The notes: generated by a model not told the origin, from the sequence alone. 64,000 bases of DNA from Oscillatoriales cyanobacterium (GCA_011390955.1 JAABRM010000025.1:33498-97497); one strand, 5' to 3'; counted from the first letter of the stretch, positions 1-9,033 are shown. A program made the numbers and translations.

Positions 1-110
1 CCTCTACCCCTACTAGGATCGAGGTTGAGACGATGGAAAAACTTTGTGCAGCATTAAAATGTCAACCCGGAGATTTATGGCGATATATGCCAGACAACAA
101 CGCGGCATAA
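1..110 (+). CDS. Cro/C1-type HTH regulator, 5'-truncated
   Basis: The reading frame is open from base 3 to the TAA at 108-110. The translated end (METMEKLCAALKCQPGDL-like, then MPDNNAA) matches the C-terminus of the regulator at 477-716, which reads KICTALECQPGEL and ends PDNDAA. It is therefore the last 35 codons of a paralogous small XRE-family DNA-binding protein whose HTH lies outside the window. It is followed by the same terminator and repeat as the next gene. Function as a repressor or antitoxin is inferred from family only. Confidence 0.75.
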   Translation, partial: STPTRIEVETMEKLCAALKCQPGDLWRYMPDNNAA

Positions 111-350
111 CCGCAACGCGCGATCGCTTACTACTTGCCTACCTCTAACTGGGTAGGTTTTTTGTTGGAAGGGGCGGTGGAGGTGAGATGCGGATGAGTT
201 GTCACCGCGTTTGACGGTGCCGGATCTCCCCCATGATTAACGTGGTTTTGTGCTATGCTCATAAGTAATCCTTGTTTTTCAAGGTTTTGAATAACCCGTG
301 TCAGCGAGTCTGCCAAGAACTAACGCTGATGCGGGTTTTAACGTTTTTAG
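111..350. repeat. 240-bp duplicated tail, copy 1
   Basis: This block, directly after the stop of the truncated HTH gene, is repeated at 717-955 with only a handful of differences. It contains the terminator and a reverse-strand open frame that is shared by both copies but disrupted by an indel near 306-310 in this copy. I see no convincing gene in it. Confidence 0.85.
138..163 (+). terminator. Rho-independent terminator of first HTH gene
   Basis: CCTACC and GGTAGG form a 6-bp stem around a loop of about 8 bases, followed by a run of six T. The same hairpin follows each of the three HTH genes. Confidence 0.8.
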
Positions 351-432
351 AGTCAAAACTAAAATAACCCTATGAATAGGGTAGTCGAAATGGCGACATA
401 AGTCAATATAATTATCGAAAAAAGTCGGTCAA

Positions 433-470
433 AATGCTACAGTGTATAGATAATCAATTTGAATGCTACA
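433..470 (+). promoter_or_regulatory. Candidate operator pair upstream of HTH gene 2
   Basis: AATGCTACA occurs at 433-441 and again at 462-470, 29 bp apart (close to three helical turns), just upstream of the ATG at 477. A third copy, ATGCTACA at 1066-1073, precedes the third HTH gene. A binding site for the paralogous regulators is an inference from this recurrence. Confidence 0.35.
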
Positions 471-476
471 CTAAAT

Positions 477-716
477 ATGTCAATAACCTTACTTAATATG
501 CCGATGAAATGGCGACTAGCGGTTGTCATGGCTGAAAAAGATATGGGGGTTAACGATTTGGCTGCAATAACTGGGTTGCACCGTGCTACCATCAGCAACT
601 TAAAAAACAACCTGCCTAGTCATATCAGAATGAAAACCTTGCAAAAAATATGTACAGCACTCGAATGTCAACCCGGTGAGTTACTTCAGTGGGTCCCAGA
701 CAATGACGCGGCATAA
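477..716 (+). CDS. Cro/C1-type HTH regulator
   Basis: A protein of about 79 residues that is almost entirely one XRE/HTH_26-like domain: a helix MKWRLAVVMAEKDMG, a turn NDLAAITGLHRATISNLKN forming the helix-turn-helix, and a C-terminal helix KTLQKICTALECQPGEL. I chose the ATG at 477; the frame is open upstream to a TTG at 459, and a second ATG lies at 498. Two ATGCTACA motifs precede it. It is the middle member of a three-gene array of paralogues all ending in D-A-A. Members of this family are often autorepressors or antitoxins, but no toxin partner is visible here. Confidence 0.8.
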   Translation: MSITLLNMPMKWRLAVVMAEKDMGVNDLAAITGLHRATISNLKNNLPSHIRMKTLQKICTALECQPGELLQWVPDNDAA

Positions 717-955
717 CCGCAACGCTCGATCGCTTACTACTTGCCTACCTCTAACTGGGTAGGTTTTTTGTTGGAAGGGGCGGTGGAGGTGAGATGCGGA
801 TGAGTTGTCACCCCGTTTGACGGTGCCGGATCTCCCCCATGATTAACGTGGTTTTGTGCTATGCTCATAAGTAACCCTTGTTTTTCAAGGTTTTGAATAA
901 CCCGTGTCAGCGTGTTCCGCCAAGAATCAGCGTTGATGCGGGTTTTAACGTTTTT
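717..955. repeat. 240-bp duplicated tail, copy 2
   Basis: This is the second copy of the block at 111-350, in the same position directly after an HTH stop codon. Only the first 65 bp or so recur after the third HTH gene. It looks like duplication of a whole gene-plus-tail unit. Confidence 0.85.
744..769 (+). terminator. Rho-independent terminator of second HTH gene
   Basis: The stem CCTACC/GGTAGG is followed by six T and is identical to the one at 138-163. Confidence 0.8.
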
Positions 956-1102
956 GGGCAAGTTTAATTGCTTGCCATAAATTCATCATATACCTTGCGA
1001 TCGTATAAGTCAACACTCTGATGGTTGTTTTTATATTCCTTAACGTGCAATAATAGCTTTACTAGATGCTACACATAAAAAAATGATATTCTAGAGGTAA
1101 AT

Positions 1103-1372
1103 ATGTCCAACTACACTGTTGATATGATTAGATGGCGACTAAACGCTGTCATGGCTGAATACTTTATCGGTACAAGTGAACTGGCTGAAGAACTAGGCAA
1201 GTTACCTCACCATGTTTCAAACCTTAAAAACCGTAGTGATGTTCCCAGACTTAGCGGTAAACAATTAGCCAATATCTGTAATGCGCTAAATAGAATTTTG
1301 ATAAAGAAAAATCAGCAACCATCTGTCACCATTGCGGATTTAATTGATTATCAATTTGATGACGCGGCATAA
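1103..1372 (+). CDS. Cro/C1-type HTH regulator, third paralogue
   Basis: An 89-residue protein. The helix MIRWRLNAVMAEYFIG and the following turn SELAEELGKLPHHVSNLKN align with the HTH of the preceding gene, and it also ends in D-D-A-A. It is more divergent, with a longer C-terminus (about 10 extra residues around NRILIKKNQQP). The sequence AGAGGTAAAT just before the ATG gives a plausible ribosome-binding site. It is DNA-binding by family, probably cytoplasmic, with unknown target. Confidence 0.75.
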   Translation: MSNYTVDMIRWRLNAVMAEYFIGTSELAEELGKLPHHVSNLKNRSDVPRLSGKQLANICNALNRILIKKNQQPSVTIADLIDYQFDDAA

Positions 1373-1399
1373 CCGCAACCCTCGATCGCTTACCACTTG

Positions 1400-1425
1400 C
1401 CTACCCCTAACCGGGTAGGTTTTTT
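1400..1425 (+). terminator. Rho-independent terminator of third HTH gene
   Basis: CCTACCC pairs with GGGTAGG across a short loop, followed by six T. The loop differs from the other two copies, but the pairing is kept and extended by one pair. Confidence 0.8.
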
Positions 1426-1436
1426 GTTGGAAGGAC

Positions 1437-1676
1437 GGATAAAAGCGTGCTGCATAGCGGAGGAAACTGCTGTAATTAGTGGGATTTATCCGACTTGCGC
1501 GACATTAGGCGGGGAATTCCCGTACCCGACGGCTGTGGCTTACTCAGTAGAAAGCTGCTGTCACCTTTAACGGAAGAATGCGATCGCCACAAGACCTAGA
1601 TCCTGATTTTGGTGACAATCGATGCAAAAATTAGTCAGATCACACCAAAATTGAAAGTGCTTCTCACACCAAACCA
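1437..1676. other. Intergenic region with a GGGGAATTCCC hairpin
   Basis: There is no gene here. The stretch around 1475-1570 contains the self-complementary core GGGGAATTCCCG inside GC-rich sequence and resembles the structured right ends that follow tnpB in IS200/IS605 elements of cyanobacteria. No tnpB or tnpA reading frame is present, so this would at most be an orphan end; the resemblance is from memory. Confidence 0.25.
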
Positions 1677-2756
1677 GTGCATTCAATCCTAGAACAAAAA
1701 TACCGACGGATTAGGAAAGAACTGATTACCAGTGTCAGTTTACTTGGGGGTGTTTTTTTACTAGGCACCTTGGGATACTGGTCAATGGAAGGATGGTCTT
1801 TATCCGAAGCCGCCTATATGACTGCAATTACCCTCTCAACCGTGGGATTTACTGAGGTGCGACCTCTCGACCCTGGGGGGCGACTGTTCACGATGGGTTT
1901 AATTGCCTTGGGTTTAATTACCATCGGCTACATTGTGAATCGGTTTACAGAAGCGATTATTGCAGGATATTTTCAAGACGTTATTCGACTAAGGCAACAG
2001 AAACGATTGATAGATACATTATCAGAACACTATATCCTCTGTGGATTTGGTCGCACCGGACGCCAAATTGCTTTGGAATTCAAAGCAGAAGGCATTCCTT
2101 TCTTAGTCCTAGAAACCGATCCAGAAGAATTGCAGGCAGCAGAACAGCTTGATTGTACTGCGGTTCTAGCTGATGCAACTTTGGATTCGACTTTAATTCA
2201 GGTAGGAATTGAACGGGCAGTTTGTTTAATCACCGCCCTCCCCTCCGATGCGGAAAATCTTTATACTTTGATTTCCGCAAAAACTCTCAATCCCAAATTG
2301 CGAGTTATTGCCCGGGCAAACACCGAGGACGCGGTGAGAAAGTTGCAACGGGCTGGCGCCGATACGGTGATTTCACCTTATATTACGGGGGGACGACGGA
2401 TGGCAGCAGCAGCTTTAAGACCAGAGGTGATGGATTTTGTCGATGGGATTATTACTGGGGCCGATCGCACCTTATATCTGGAAGAATATAAAGTTAACTC
2501 AGAGACTTGTCCCTTTGTTGGTCATACGGTCAAAGATGCGGATCTACGGGGTCAGACGGGCGCCTTAATTCTGGCAATTCGCCGTGAGGATGGGACTCTG
2601 ATCGGTGGCCCCACTGCGGATACACAATTACTAGCCGAGGATGTCTTGATTTGTATGGGCACCCCCGAACAGTTACGCCGGATGAATCAAATTCTTAGTC
2701 CCCTGCGTTCTCAGCCCCGGTTTCGCCGACCCAAGCAATTGCCCCCAAACCGATAA
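1677..2756 (+). CDS. Potassium channel protein with RCK (TrkA-N/TrkA-C) domain
   Basis: This is a two-transmembrane K+ channel fused to a cytoplasmic RCK gating domain, 359 residues. The first membrane helix is about residues 16-34, then a pore helix AAYMTAITLSTVGF with the filter TVGF (55-58), then a second helix about 66-86. A Rossmann TrkA-N domain begins near 117 (ILCGFGRTGRQIA, a GxGxxG dinucleotide motif), and a TrkA-C domain occupies the last 100 residues. The filter reads TVGFTE instead of the usual TVGYGD. The start is GTG at 1677; no ATG occurs before residue 37. It is a single gene, followed by a strong terminator. Confidence 0.9.
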   Translation: MHSILEQKYRRIRKELITSVSLLGGVFLLGTLGYWSMEGWSLSEAAYMTAITLSTVGFTEVRPLDPGGRLFTMGLIALGLITIGYIVNRFTEAIIAGYFQDVIRLRQQKRLIDTLSEHYILCGFGRTGRQIALEFKAEGIPFLVLETDPEELQAAEQLDCTAVLADATLDSTLIQVGIERAVCLITALPSDAENLYTLISAKTLNPKLRVIARANTEDAVRKLQRAGADTVISPYITGGRRMAAAALRPEVMDFVDGIITGADRTLYLEEYKVNSETCPFVGHTVKDADLRGQTGALILAIRREDGTLIGGPTADTQLLAEDVLICMGTPEQLRRMNQILSPLRSQPRFRRPKQLPPNR

Positions 2757-2800
2757 GCCAGGTTTTTCTACAGGCAAAGATGCAGTCTGTAGGGCAGAAA

Positions 2801-2837
2801 AAAAAGACAGGTGTTTAATAAAAAATACCTGTCTTTT
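2801..2837. terminator. Bidirectional hairpin terminator
   Basis: AAAAAGACAGGT and ACCTGTCTTTTT form a 12-bp stem separated by about 13 bases. The A and T flanks let it act for the K+ channel gene and the opposing small gene. Confidence 0.8.
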
Positions 2838-2885
2838 TCTGTGCTTTTTTGATTATTTGAAGATGAGTTGAAGATGAGTTGAAGG

Positions 2886-3092
2886 TTAGTTTAATTTTAA
2901 GGCACTGACTGGCACTTCATCCCATGAAGCGACCGTTCGCTTCCTAGTTAGCCAACCTTGCACTCTTTGCGATTCACTTAAATTTTCCTCAAAAGAATCA
3001 TAACATTCTTGGGCCTGGGTTTCATCGCAGCAGGCAATACAGGCATACAGCATTCCGCTAGGATCGAGTTGTTCATTCACCCAAATTTTCAT
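2886..3092 (-). CDS. Small hypothetical protein
   Basis: A 68-residue soluble protein beginning MKIWVNEQLDPSGMLYACIACC and containing four cysteines, three of them in the CIACC cluster. I do not recognise a domain. A canonical GGAGG lies about 8 bases before the ATG, which supports real translation and this start. It stands alone, convergent to the K+ channel gene. Confidence 0.65.
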   Translation of the reverse strand: MKIWVNEQLDPSGMLYACIACCDETQAQECYDSFEENLSESQRVQGWLTRKRTVASWDEVPVSALKLN

Positions 3093-3643
3093 GGTTGATA
3101 TTCCTCCACTGTTTCGACAAGATTTATTTCCACTGCTTTGAGAAATTCTGACAATTCATTCTCTATAAGCGGTCATTTTTCTTAGCTAACTAACTATTTC
3201 ACCGATAATGACGCGATCGCTTTTTTACGGTTTCGCCCATTTTAACATATTTTAATAAAGTTTTGTTAAGCTTTTAGCCATCTGTGCGCTAGATTATGAC
3301 CTAAACCCTTGATTTTCCGGCAAAAATCCGCTGTTTGTAGTGGAAATTTAACCAATTATGTTAATATTTTATGACTTTTAACGCAATGTATTTGTATATA
3401 CAGATGTAACGATTAAGCAGTCAATTAATCCCAAATTCATGCATATTATGCAGGCGATCGCACTTTAAGCCCTCGATATATATCCCCAACTATCCGGGCG
3501 GCAACGGGGCTGTTTACCAGGCATTTTTCTCTATATTATTTTTTATATTATTATCTATGATTATATCTAGGATTATGTTTGGACTATTTGAACATAATCG
3601 GTTAAACTATAGATGATAGAACTCACTGAATTTCCGCTGAATT
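3093..3643. other. Long AT-rich upstream region of ldh
   Basis: These 550 bases have no supportable gene. They contain HIP1-like sites, an ATGCAT palindrome near 3437 and AT-rich stretches expected of promoters for the divergent genes on each side. I see no specific operator. Confidence 0.4.
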
Positions 3644-4666
3644 ATGTTTGAAAATTTATTCACCCCCCAAATCGATCTCACATCACCGATCGCCAAAAAA
3701 GATGGCACCAAAGCTGCAATTATTGGCATCGGTCAAGTGGGCATGGCTTGTGCCTATTCCATGCTGATTCAAAATACCTTGGATGTCATTACATTAATAG
3801 ACATTAATCAGCAAAAATTAGAAGGGGAGGTGATGGACTTACAACATGGCTTGCCTTTTGTCGAACCGACCTTAGTTTATGCCGGAAAAACCTTGGCAGA
3901 TGCAGCGGGTGCAGATATTGTGATTATTACCGCTGGGGCAAAACAGCAACCGGGAGAAAGTCGCCTGGATCTGGTGCAACGCAATGTGGAAATCTTTAAG
4001 AAATTAATTCCCGAATTAGTTCAATACTGCCCTGATGCAATTTTCTTAATTGTCAGTAATCCGGTGGATATTATGACTTATATCACTGGGAAACTTTCTG
4101 GTTTTCCCAGTTGTCAGGTGATTGGCAGTGGCACCGTATTAGATACGGCGCGGTTTCGTTATTTGTTAGCCGATCGATTAAATCTAGACCCCCGGAGTGT
4201 TCATGGATTAATTATTGGCGAACATGGGGATAGTGAGGTGCCGGTCTGGAGTCAGGTGAATATTGCCGGAACTAAATTATGTGGTGAAATATGTGATGAA
4301 ATATGTGATGGCAATTGGCCGGAAAGTCCCAGTTGTAATGAGCCATTTTTGCAGGAAATTTTTGCTCAGGTGAAAAATGCGGCTTATGATATTATCCAAC
4401 GAAAAGGAGCAACCAGTTATGCGATCGGTTTGGGTGTGACCCAAATTGTCCAGGCAATTTTAAGAAATCAGAATCGGGTGATGACGGTGAGTAGTTTAAT
4501 TGAGGATTTCCACGGCATCCAAGATGTTTGTTTAAGTTTACCGATGGTGGTAAATCGTCAAGGGGCAACCAAGATGCTGAATATAAATTTGACCGATACC
4601 GAATTATCTCAGTTGCAGCATTCGGCCAATGTTTTAAAAGATATTATTGCCAAGTTAAATCTGTAG
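3644..4666 (+). CDS. ldh: L-lactate dehydrogenase
   Basis: This NAD-dependent enzyme reduces pyruvate to L-lactate in fermentation. At 340 residues it has the family length plus a short N-terminal extension. The Rossmann motif [13 protein letters not shown] is at about 27-39, the substrate-loop sequence [15 protein letters not shown] carries the Gln-type specificity of lactate rather than malate dehydrogenases, DTARFR supplies the binding arginine, and GEHGDSE near 193 contains the catalytic histidine. A duplicated [10 protein letters not shown] stretch near 210 is a short internal repeat in a surface loop. It is monocistronic. The other fermentative gene in the window is adhE at 30.1 kb. Confidence 0.9.
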   Translation: MFENLFTPQIDLTSPIAKKDGTKAAIIGIGQVGMACAYSMLIQNTLDVITLIDINQQKLEGEVMDLQHGLPFVEPTLVYAGKTLADAAGADIVIITAGAKQQPGESRLDLVQRNVEIFKKLIPELVQYCPDAIFLIVSNPVDIMTYITGKLSGFPSCQVIGSGTVLDTARFRYLLADRLNLDPRSVHGLIIGEHGDSEVPVWSQVNIAGTKLCGEICDEICDGNWPESPSCNEPFLQEIFAQVKNAAYDIIQRKGATSYAIGLGVTQIVQAILRNQNRVMTVSSLIEDFHGIQDVCLSLPMVVNRQGATKMLNINLTDTELSQLQHSANVLKDIIAKLNL

Positions 4667-4713
4667 AATTTCTGTGGAGTTTGTGGGGGCTTTTGGGGTG
4701 TAGGGAAGAGAGA

Positions 4714-4792
4714 ATAATTGATAATTGATAATTGATAATTGATAATTGATAATTAAACGTAATTATCAATTGTTAATTATCAATTGTTAATT
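4714..4792. repeat. TAATTGA heptamer array with inverted half
   Basis: Five or more tandem TAATTGA units (4714-4754) are followed by their inverted complement (4761-4792), so the array can fold into one long AT hairpin between the convergent ldh and ispF genes. Confidence 0.85.
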
Positions 4793-4802
4793 GTTTCCCC
4801 CC

Positions 4803-4826
4803 CCACACCCTACACCCTACACCCTA
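4803..4826. repeat. CACCCTA heptamer array overlapping ispF stop
   Basis: Three CACCCTA-type units run into the 3' end of ispF. The CTA of the last unit is the ispF stop codon (TAG on the reverse strand). Confidence 0.7.
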
Positions 4827-5309
4827 AACCCTGACGAGTAAGGCTACGGCATAAGCGGAAATCCCTTCTTCCCGCCCTTCGGGGCCGAGTTTTTCGTTGG
4901 TGGTGGCTTTGACTCCTACTTGGTCAGGGTCGATCCCCAAGACTGTGGAGAGGCGATCGCGCATTTTGCTAATATGCGGTTTTAATTTAGGCCGTTCTGC
5001 CACCACCACCGAGTCAATATTGCTGACTTGCCACCCTTTGTCTTTGATTAACTGGTTAACTTGGGCTAATAACACTAAACTATCGGCACCTTTCCAGCGA
5101 TCGTCCGTGGGCGGAAAGTAGTGACCAATGTCTCCTAAACTGAGGGCACCCAGCATGGCGTCCGCGATCGCATGAGTGAGCACGTCTGCATCACTGTGAC
5201 CCACTAATCCCAAGGAATGCTCAATTTTGACTCCCCCCAGAATTAATGCGCGATCGCTTCCTAAGCGGTGGATATCATAGCCATTGCCAATTCTGATTTG
5301 AACCGTCAT
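4824..5309 (-). CDS. ispF: 2-C-methyl-D-erythritol 2,4-cyclodiphosphate synthase
   Basis: IspF is the cyclising enzyme of the MEP isoprenoid pathway. The protein is 161 residues, the normal length. GNGYDIHRL near the N-terminus gives the metal-binding Asp and His, [19 protein letters not shown] carries the third metal ligand region, and [11 protein letters not shown] closes the CDP pocket. The frame extends two codons upstream (TTG, GTG) but the ATG at 5309 fits the family start. It is a single gene, convergent with ldh and divergent from cysS. Its last codons abut a heptamer repeat. Confidence 0.93.
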   Translation of the reverse strand: MTVQIRIGNGYDIHRLGSDRALILGGVKIEHSLGLVGHSDADVLTHAIADAMLGALSLGDIGHYFPPTDDRWKGADSLVLLAQVNQLIKDKGWQVSNIDSVVVAERPKLKPHISKMRDRLSTVLGIDPDQVGVKATTNEKLGPEGREEGISAYAVALLVRV

Positions 5310-5599
5310 CACCAAAAATCCTCAAAAAATCCTCATTCGTCTTACCGGGCAAATTTTATCGGAAATAGGGAACAGGGAGGCGGAAACGACGAACTGAGAT
5401 CGTTTATATAGCATTCTGTTTAAAGACAATTAATTGCCTCTAATCAGAAACAGTTAGATCCGGAAGTCACCAGGGTTTTGTTTGCAAAGAGGACAGAGGT
5501 ATGTGCGCGATGGTATGTGCGCGATCGTGTCTCGTGTCATTATAGATCGATGGAAGAAATCACCTTCCTTAGCTGGAAAGAAAAGCTCAACATCGCCTT

Positions 5600-7081
5600 A
5601 TGACTTTATCTCTTTACAATACCCTGACTCGTCGCCAAGAACCTTTTGAACCCGTGGAACCGCCAAAGGTGCGGATGTATTGCTGTGGTGTCACCGTTTA
5701 CGATTATTGTCACCTCGGTCATGCGCGATCGTACATTGCTTGGGATACGGTTCGCCGCTATCTGATTTGGCGCGGTTATGACGTGCGATATGTGCAAAAT
5801 TTTACCGATATTGACGATAAAATTCTGAATCGGGCTAGACAAGAGGGTTCCACAATGGAGGAAGTGGCCGATCGCTACACTCAAGCCTATTTTGAAGATA
5901 TGGCCCGGTTGAATATCCTCGAAGCGGACGAATATCCCCGCGCTACTCATACCCTGGACGGGATTAAGCGCTTGATTCACGAGTTAGAACATCGCGGCTA
6001 TGCTTATGCTGCCGGGGGCGATGTCTATTATAAAGTCCGCAAGTTTCAGGACTATGGTCAGTTGTCGGGCCGCAAGTTAGAAGAGATGAAGGCAGGGGCC
6101 AGCGGTCGGGTGGAGGATGACCCGGAGGCCCAAAAGAAAGAAGATCCGTTTGATTTTGCGTTGTGGAAAGAGGCAAAACCGGGCGAACCCGCGTGGGAGT
6201 CGCCGTGGGGTTCCGGTCGTCCCGGTTGGCATATTGAATGTTCGGCAATGGTGCGCGATCGCCTAGGGGAAACTATTGATATTCATGCGGGTGGGGCAGA
6301 TTTGGTATTTCCCCACCATGAAAATGAGATCGCCCAATCCCAAGCAGTGACGGGTAAGCCCTTGGCGAAATATTGGATGCACAATGGGTTTGTGACTATT
6401 AATGGGGAAAAAATGTCCAAGTCTTTGGGCAATTTTACCACGATTCGTCAATTATTAGATGAGGGAAATGTGCCGCCGATGGTGGTGCGATTGTTTGTCC
6501 TGCAAGCCCAATATCGCAAGCCGATTGATTTTACCGATGAGGCGATCGCTTCTGCTACCCAAGGGTGGAATACCCTGAAAGAAGCCTTATTATTTGCCAA
6601 TCAATATGGGGAAAAATTAGGCTGGACGTTCCCAGGCGGGAGCCTAGGAACGAGGGAAGTTTCAGCGGCACCTTTAGCCGAATTTGTGGAACGCTTCCAA
6701 GCCGCAATGGATGATGATTTTAATACTTCCAGTGCCTTGGCAGTCTTATTTGAAATTGCCAAAGAAATTCGGCGCGATCGCAACCTTTTAGTCCATGAAG
6801 GTAAAACCGACACTGCCCCAGAATTGCTCAAACAACAGTGGCAAACCTTAGTCACTTTAGCCAATGTTCTCGGATTAGAAGCGGATGCGGATGCGGAAAC
6901 CACCGAACAACAATCTAATGGTCTGAGTGATGCCGAAATTGAAGCTTTAATCGAACAGCGAAAAGCAGCCCGAAAAGCGAAAAACTTTGCGGAAGGCGAT
7001 CGGATTCGTGACGAATTGCAAGCCCAAGGAATTACCCTAATTGATAAACCCGGTGGCGTCACTCAATGGCATCGTAATTAA
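5600..7081 (+). CDS. cysS: Cysteinyl-tRNA synthetase
   Basis: This class I synthetase charges tRNA-Cys. At 493 residues it is of normal length. The HIGH-equivalent HLGH is at 38-41, the zinc ligands are in [18 protein letters not shown] and HHENE, and the KMSKS loop is near 270. The DALR-like anticodon-binding helices end in [16 protein letters not shown], typical of CysS. The 285-bp upstream spacer contains HIP1-like sites. The gene is followed by a heptamer array that starts right after the stop. Confidence 0.96.
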   Translation: MTLSLYNTLTRRQEPFEPVEPPKVRMYCCGVTVYDYCHLGHARSYIAWDTVRRYLIWRGYDVRYVQNFTDIDDKILNRARQEGSTMEEVADRYTQAYFEDMARLNILEADEYPRATHTLDGIKRLIHELEHRGYAYAAGGDVYYKVRKFQDYGQLSGRKLEEMKAGASGRVEDDPEAQKKEDPFDFALWKEAKPGEPAWESPWGSGRPGWHIECSAMVRDRLGETIDIHAGGADLVFPHHENEIAQSQAVTGKPLAKYWMHNGFVTINGEKMSKSLGNFTTIRQLLDEGNVPPMVVRLFVLQAQYRKPIDFTDEAIASATQGWNTLKEALLFANQYGEKLGWTFPGGSLGTREVSAAPLAEFVERFQAAMDDDFNTSSALAVLFEIAKEIRRDRNLLVHEGKTDTAPELLKQQWQTLVTLANVLGLEADADAETTEQQSNGLSDAEIEALIEQRKAARKAKNFAEGDRIRDELQAQGITLIDKPGGVTQWHRN

Positions 7082-7346
7082 TTTTGTTGTTTGTTGTTTG
7101 TTGTTTGTTGTTTGTTGGTTGTTGGTTGTTGGTTGTTGGTTGTTGGTTGTTGGTTGTTGTTTGTTGTTTGTTGTTTGTTGTTTGTTGTTTGTGAAAATTC
7201 AACCATTAACAATCAACCATCAACAATCAACCATAGAATCCCTACCCATCAACAATCAACCAATAACCATCAACCACCAACCATCAACCCCCAACCATCA
7301 ACAATCAACAAACAACAATCAACAAACAACAACCAACAATCAATAA
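7082..7346. repeat. Heptamer arrays (TTTGTTG, GGTTGTT) and inverted counterpart
   Basis: From 7082 to 7192 the strand is built of TTTGTTG and GGTTGTT units. From about 7200 to 7346 it switches to the complementary A/C-rich type (AACAATC, AACCATC). The two halves can pair. Long open frames through it are low-complexity artefacts. Confidence 0.9.
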
Positions 7347-7348
7347 TT

Positions 7349-7726
7349 ATGACAAGCTTTCAAGAATTAAGAGTTTACCAACTAGCAGAACAACTGTCTA
7401 ATCAAATTTGGTTTATTGTGAAAGACTGGGATTTTTTTACGAAAGACACTATCGGTAAGCAAATTGTGCGATCGGCAGATAGTATTGGTGCCAACATTGC
7501 GGAAGGAGTAGGGCGTTATAATCTGCAAGATAATCAACGGTTTGTCAAAATTGCTAGAGGGTCGTTAAATGAAACTAGACACTGGTTAAGATTAGCTTAT
7601 TCTAGAAAGTTATTAAACCAACAACAAATTGATAGTCTCAAACTCATTGTTGATGAACTTTCTCCCAAGTTAAATGCTTATCTAAATTCGCTGAAAGCAA
7701 CTCCCGACCAAAAACTCAACCGTTAA
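7349..7726 (+). CDS. Four-helix bundle protein (23S rRNA-intervening-sequence family)
   Basis: A 125-residue protein of the S23/IVP four-helix bundle family. The signature SFQELRVYQLAEQLSNQIW, then GKQIVRSADSIGANIAEG, then NETRHWLRLAYSRKLL is characteristic. The frame is open through the upstream repeat, but the real start is the ATG at 7349 because everything before it is heptamer sequence. Family members occur in rRNA intervening sequences, as accessory proteins (Avd) of diversity-generating retroelements, and alone. No rRNA or reverse transcriptase is nearby, so the role is unknown. Heptamer arrays on both sides isolate it as a cassette. Confidence 0.88.
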   Translation: MTSFQELRVYQLAEQLSNQIWFIVKDWDFFTKDTIGKQIVRSADSIGANIAEGVGRYNLQDNQRFVKIARGSLNETRHWLRLAYSRKLLNQQQIDSLKLIVDELSPKLNAYLNSLKATPDQKLNR

Positions 7727-7896
7727 CAACCCCCAACAAACAACCACCAACAACACCCCCCCAACCCCCCCTTCAAGGGGGGGCAAACAACAAACAACAA
7801 ACAACAAACAACCACCAACAAACAACAAACAACCACCAACAAACAACAAACAACAAACAACAAACAACAAACAACAAACAACAAACAACAAAAATA
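7727..7896. repeat. Heptamer array (CAAACAA/CAACAAA) with C-rich palindrome
   Basis: A/C-rich heptamers, complementary to the array at 7082-7192, fill the gap to the next start codon. They are interrupted at 7757-7787 by a CCCCCCTTCAAGGGGGGG palindrome that belongs to a repeat family also seen near 9524, 38690 and 57050. Confidence 0.9.
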
Positions 7897-7897
7897 T

Positions 7898-8965
7898 ATG
7901 TCCACCCAACGTATTACCATTTCGGTTAGTAACTTACTCCTGGTATTAGCCACAGGATTTCTATTAGTTTTACTCTGGCAACTGCGGAGTTTACTAATTA
8001 CTGTAATGATTTCTGTCGTCCTTGCCGCATCCATTTCTCCTGCTATTGAATGGGCAGAAAAACGCCATATTCCCCGCTGGTTAGCCGCTATTTTAACCTA
8101 TTTGCTTTTGATTGGCGGTTTCACTGGAGTTATGTTATTAATCGGCCCAACAGTTTTTGACCAAATTGAACTGATTATTAGTCAGTTACCTCTTTATTTA
8201 GAAACCTTGCAAGATATTACCGAACAGTTAGTTAGCCGACTGAGTGATAATAGTTCCGAGTTGGTCAGTGAATATTTTAATACTCAAGCCATCACCGGCT
8301 GGGTATTTCGTTCTAGTCAACAGGTGATTATCCGTTCTTATAGCATTACACGAGGAATTATTGGGGCAATTTTTACCCTGGTTTTATGTTTGTTCATTTC
8401 CGGCTATATGTTAGCGGATAGTCAGACTTTAATTAAAAGTTTGGTGCAACTATTTCCTGCCCCGTGGAACGATCGCCTAGAAGCCCAAGTTCATACCGTT
8501 ACCAACCGAATGGGGGGTTATATTCGGGGTCGTTTTTTGGTTTCCGCTATTTTAGGAGTTGCGACTGCTGCCGGGTTATCTTTTTTAGGATTAGCAGATT
8601 TTGCCCTAGGTTTAGGGGCGATCGCTGGGGTGACGAATTTAATCCCATTTATTGGCCCTATTCTTGGCGCTGTTCCGGCTTTAATTGTCGCGATCGTCAA
8701 AGGAGGTTGGGTATTTCTCTGGGTTTTAATCCTATTTGTGATTATCCAAAATGTTGAGACTTATGTCTTAGACCCATTATTAGTAGGTAGTTCCGTAGGC
8801 ATCCATCCTTTATATCAGTTATTAGCGGTATTGGGAGGAGTTCAACTATTAGGAATATTCGGGGCAATTTTGATTCCACCCTGGTTTGCGGGAACCGCTG
8901 CCTTAGTCGAAAATCTCTATCTCAAACCAAAGTTAGAAGCGGAGAAAACATTGGCCAAAGAATAG
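7898..8965 (+). CDS. AI-2E family transporter / PerM-like permease
   Basis: A 355-residue polytopic membrane protein of the AI-2E/UPF0118 (PF01594) family. Paired N-terminal helices (about 9-45) are followed by PAIEWAEKRHIPRW, a central soluble stretch rich in leucines (about 80-140), and a C-terminal cluster of helices containing GVTNLIPFIGPILGAVPA, the family hallmark. The reading frame starts only a base after a heptamer array, so its promoter or leader would have to lie in or before the repeat. Substrate is unknown; export of small molecules is a family-level guess. Confidence 0.85.
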   Translation: MSTQRITISVSNLLLVLATGFLLVLLWQLRSLLITVMISVVLAASISPAIEWAEKRHIPRWLAAILTYLLLIGGFTGVMLLIGPTVFDQIELIISQLPLYLETLQDITEQLVSRLSDNSSELVSEYFNTQAITGWVFRSSQQVIIRSYSITRGIIGAIFTLVLCLFISGYMLADSQTLIKSLVQLFPAPWNDRLEAQVHTVTNRMGGYIRGRFLVSAILGVATAAGLSFLGLADFALGLGAIAGVTNLIPFIGPILGAVPALIVAIVKGGWVFLWVLILFVIIQNVETYVLDPLLVGSSVGIHPLYQLLAVLGGVQLLGIFGAILIPPWFAGTAALVENLYLKPKLEAEKTLAKE

Positions 8966-9033
8966 AACAAAAATTACGCATAAACTCTATTATCCGTAGG
9001 GTGTTGTTCCGAGCAGTAACGCACCAATACATT

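Noticed and set aside
7041..7346. Open frames rich in V, C, L, W and N, Q across the heptamer arrays (also 7682-8034, 24862-25178, 26896-27286)
   Set aside because: They are translations of TTTGTTG/CAACAAA-type repeats and exist in several frames at once.
7091..7348. N-terminal extension of the four-helix bundle protein
   Set aside because: The extension is read from heptamer sequence; the family starts at the ATG at 7349.
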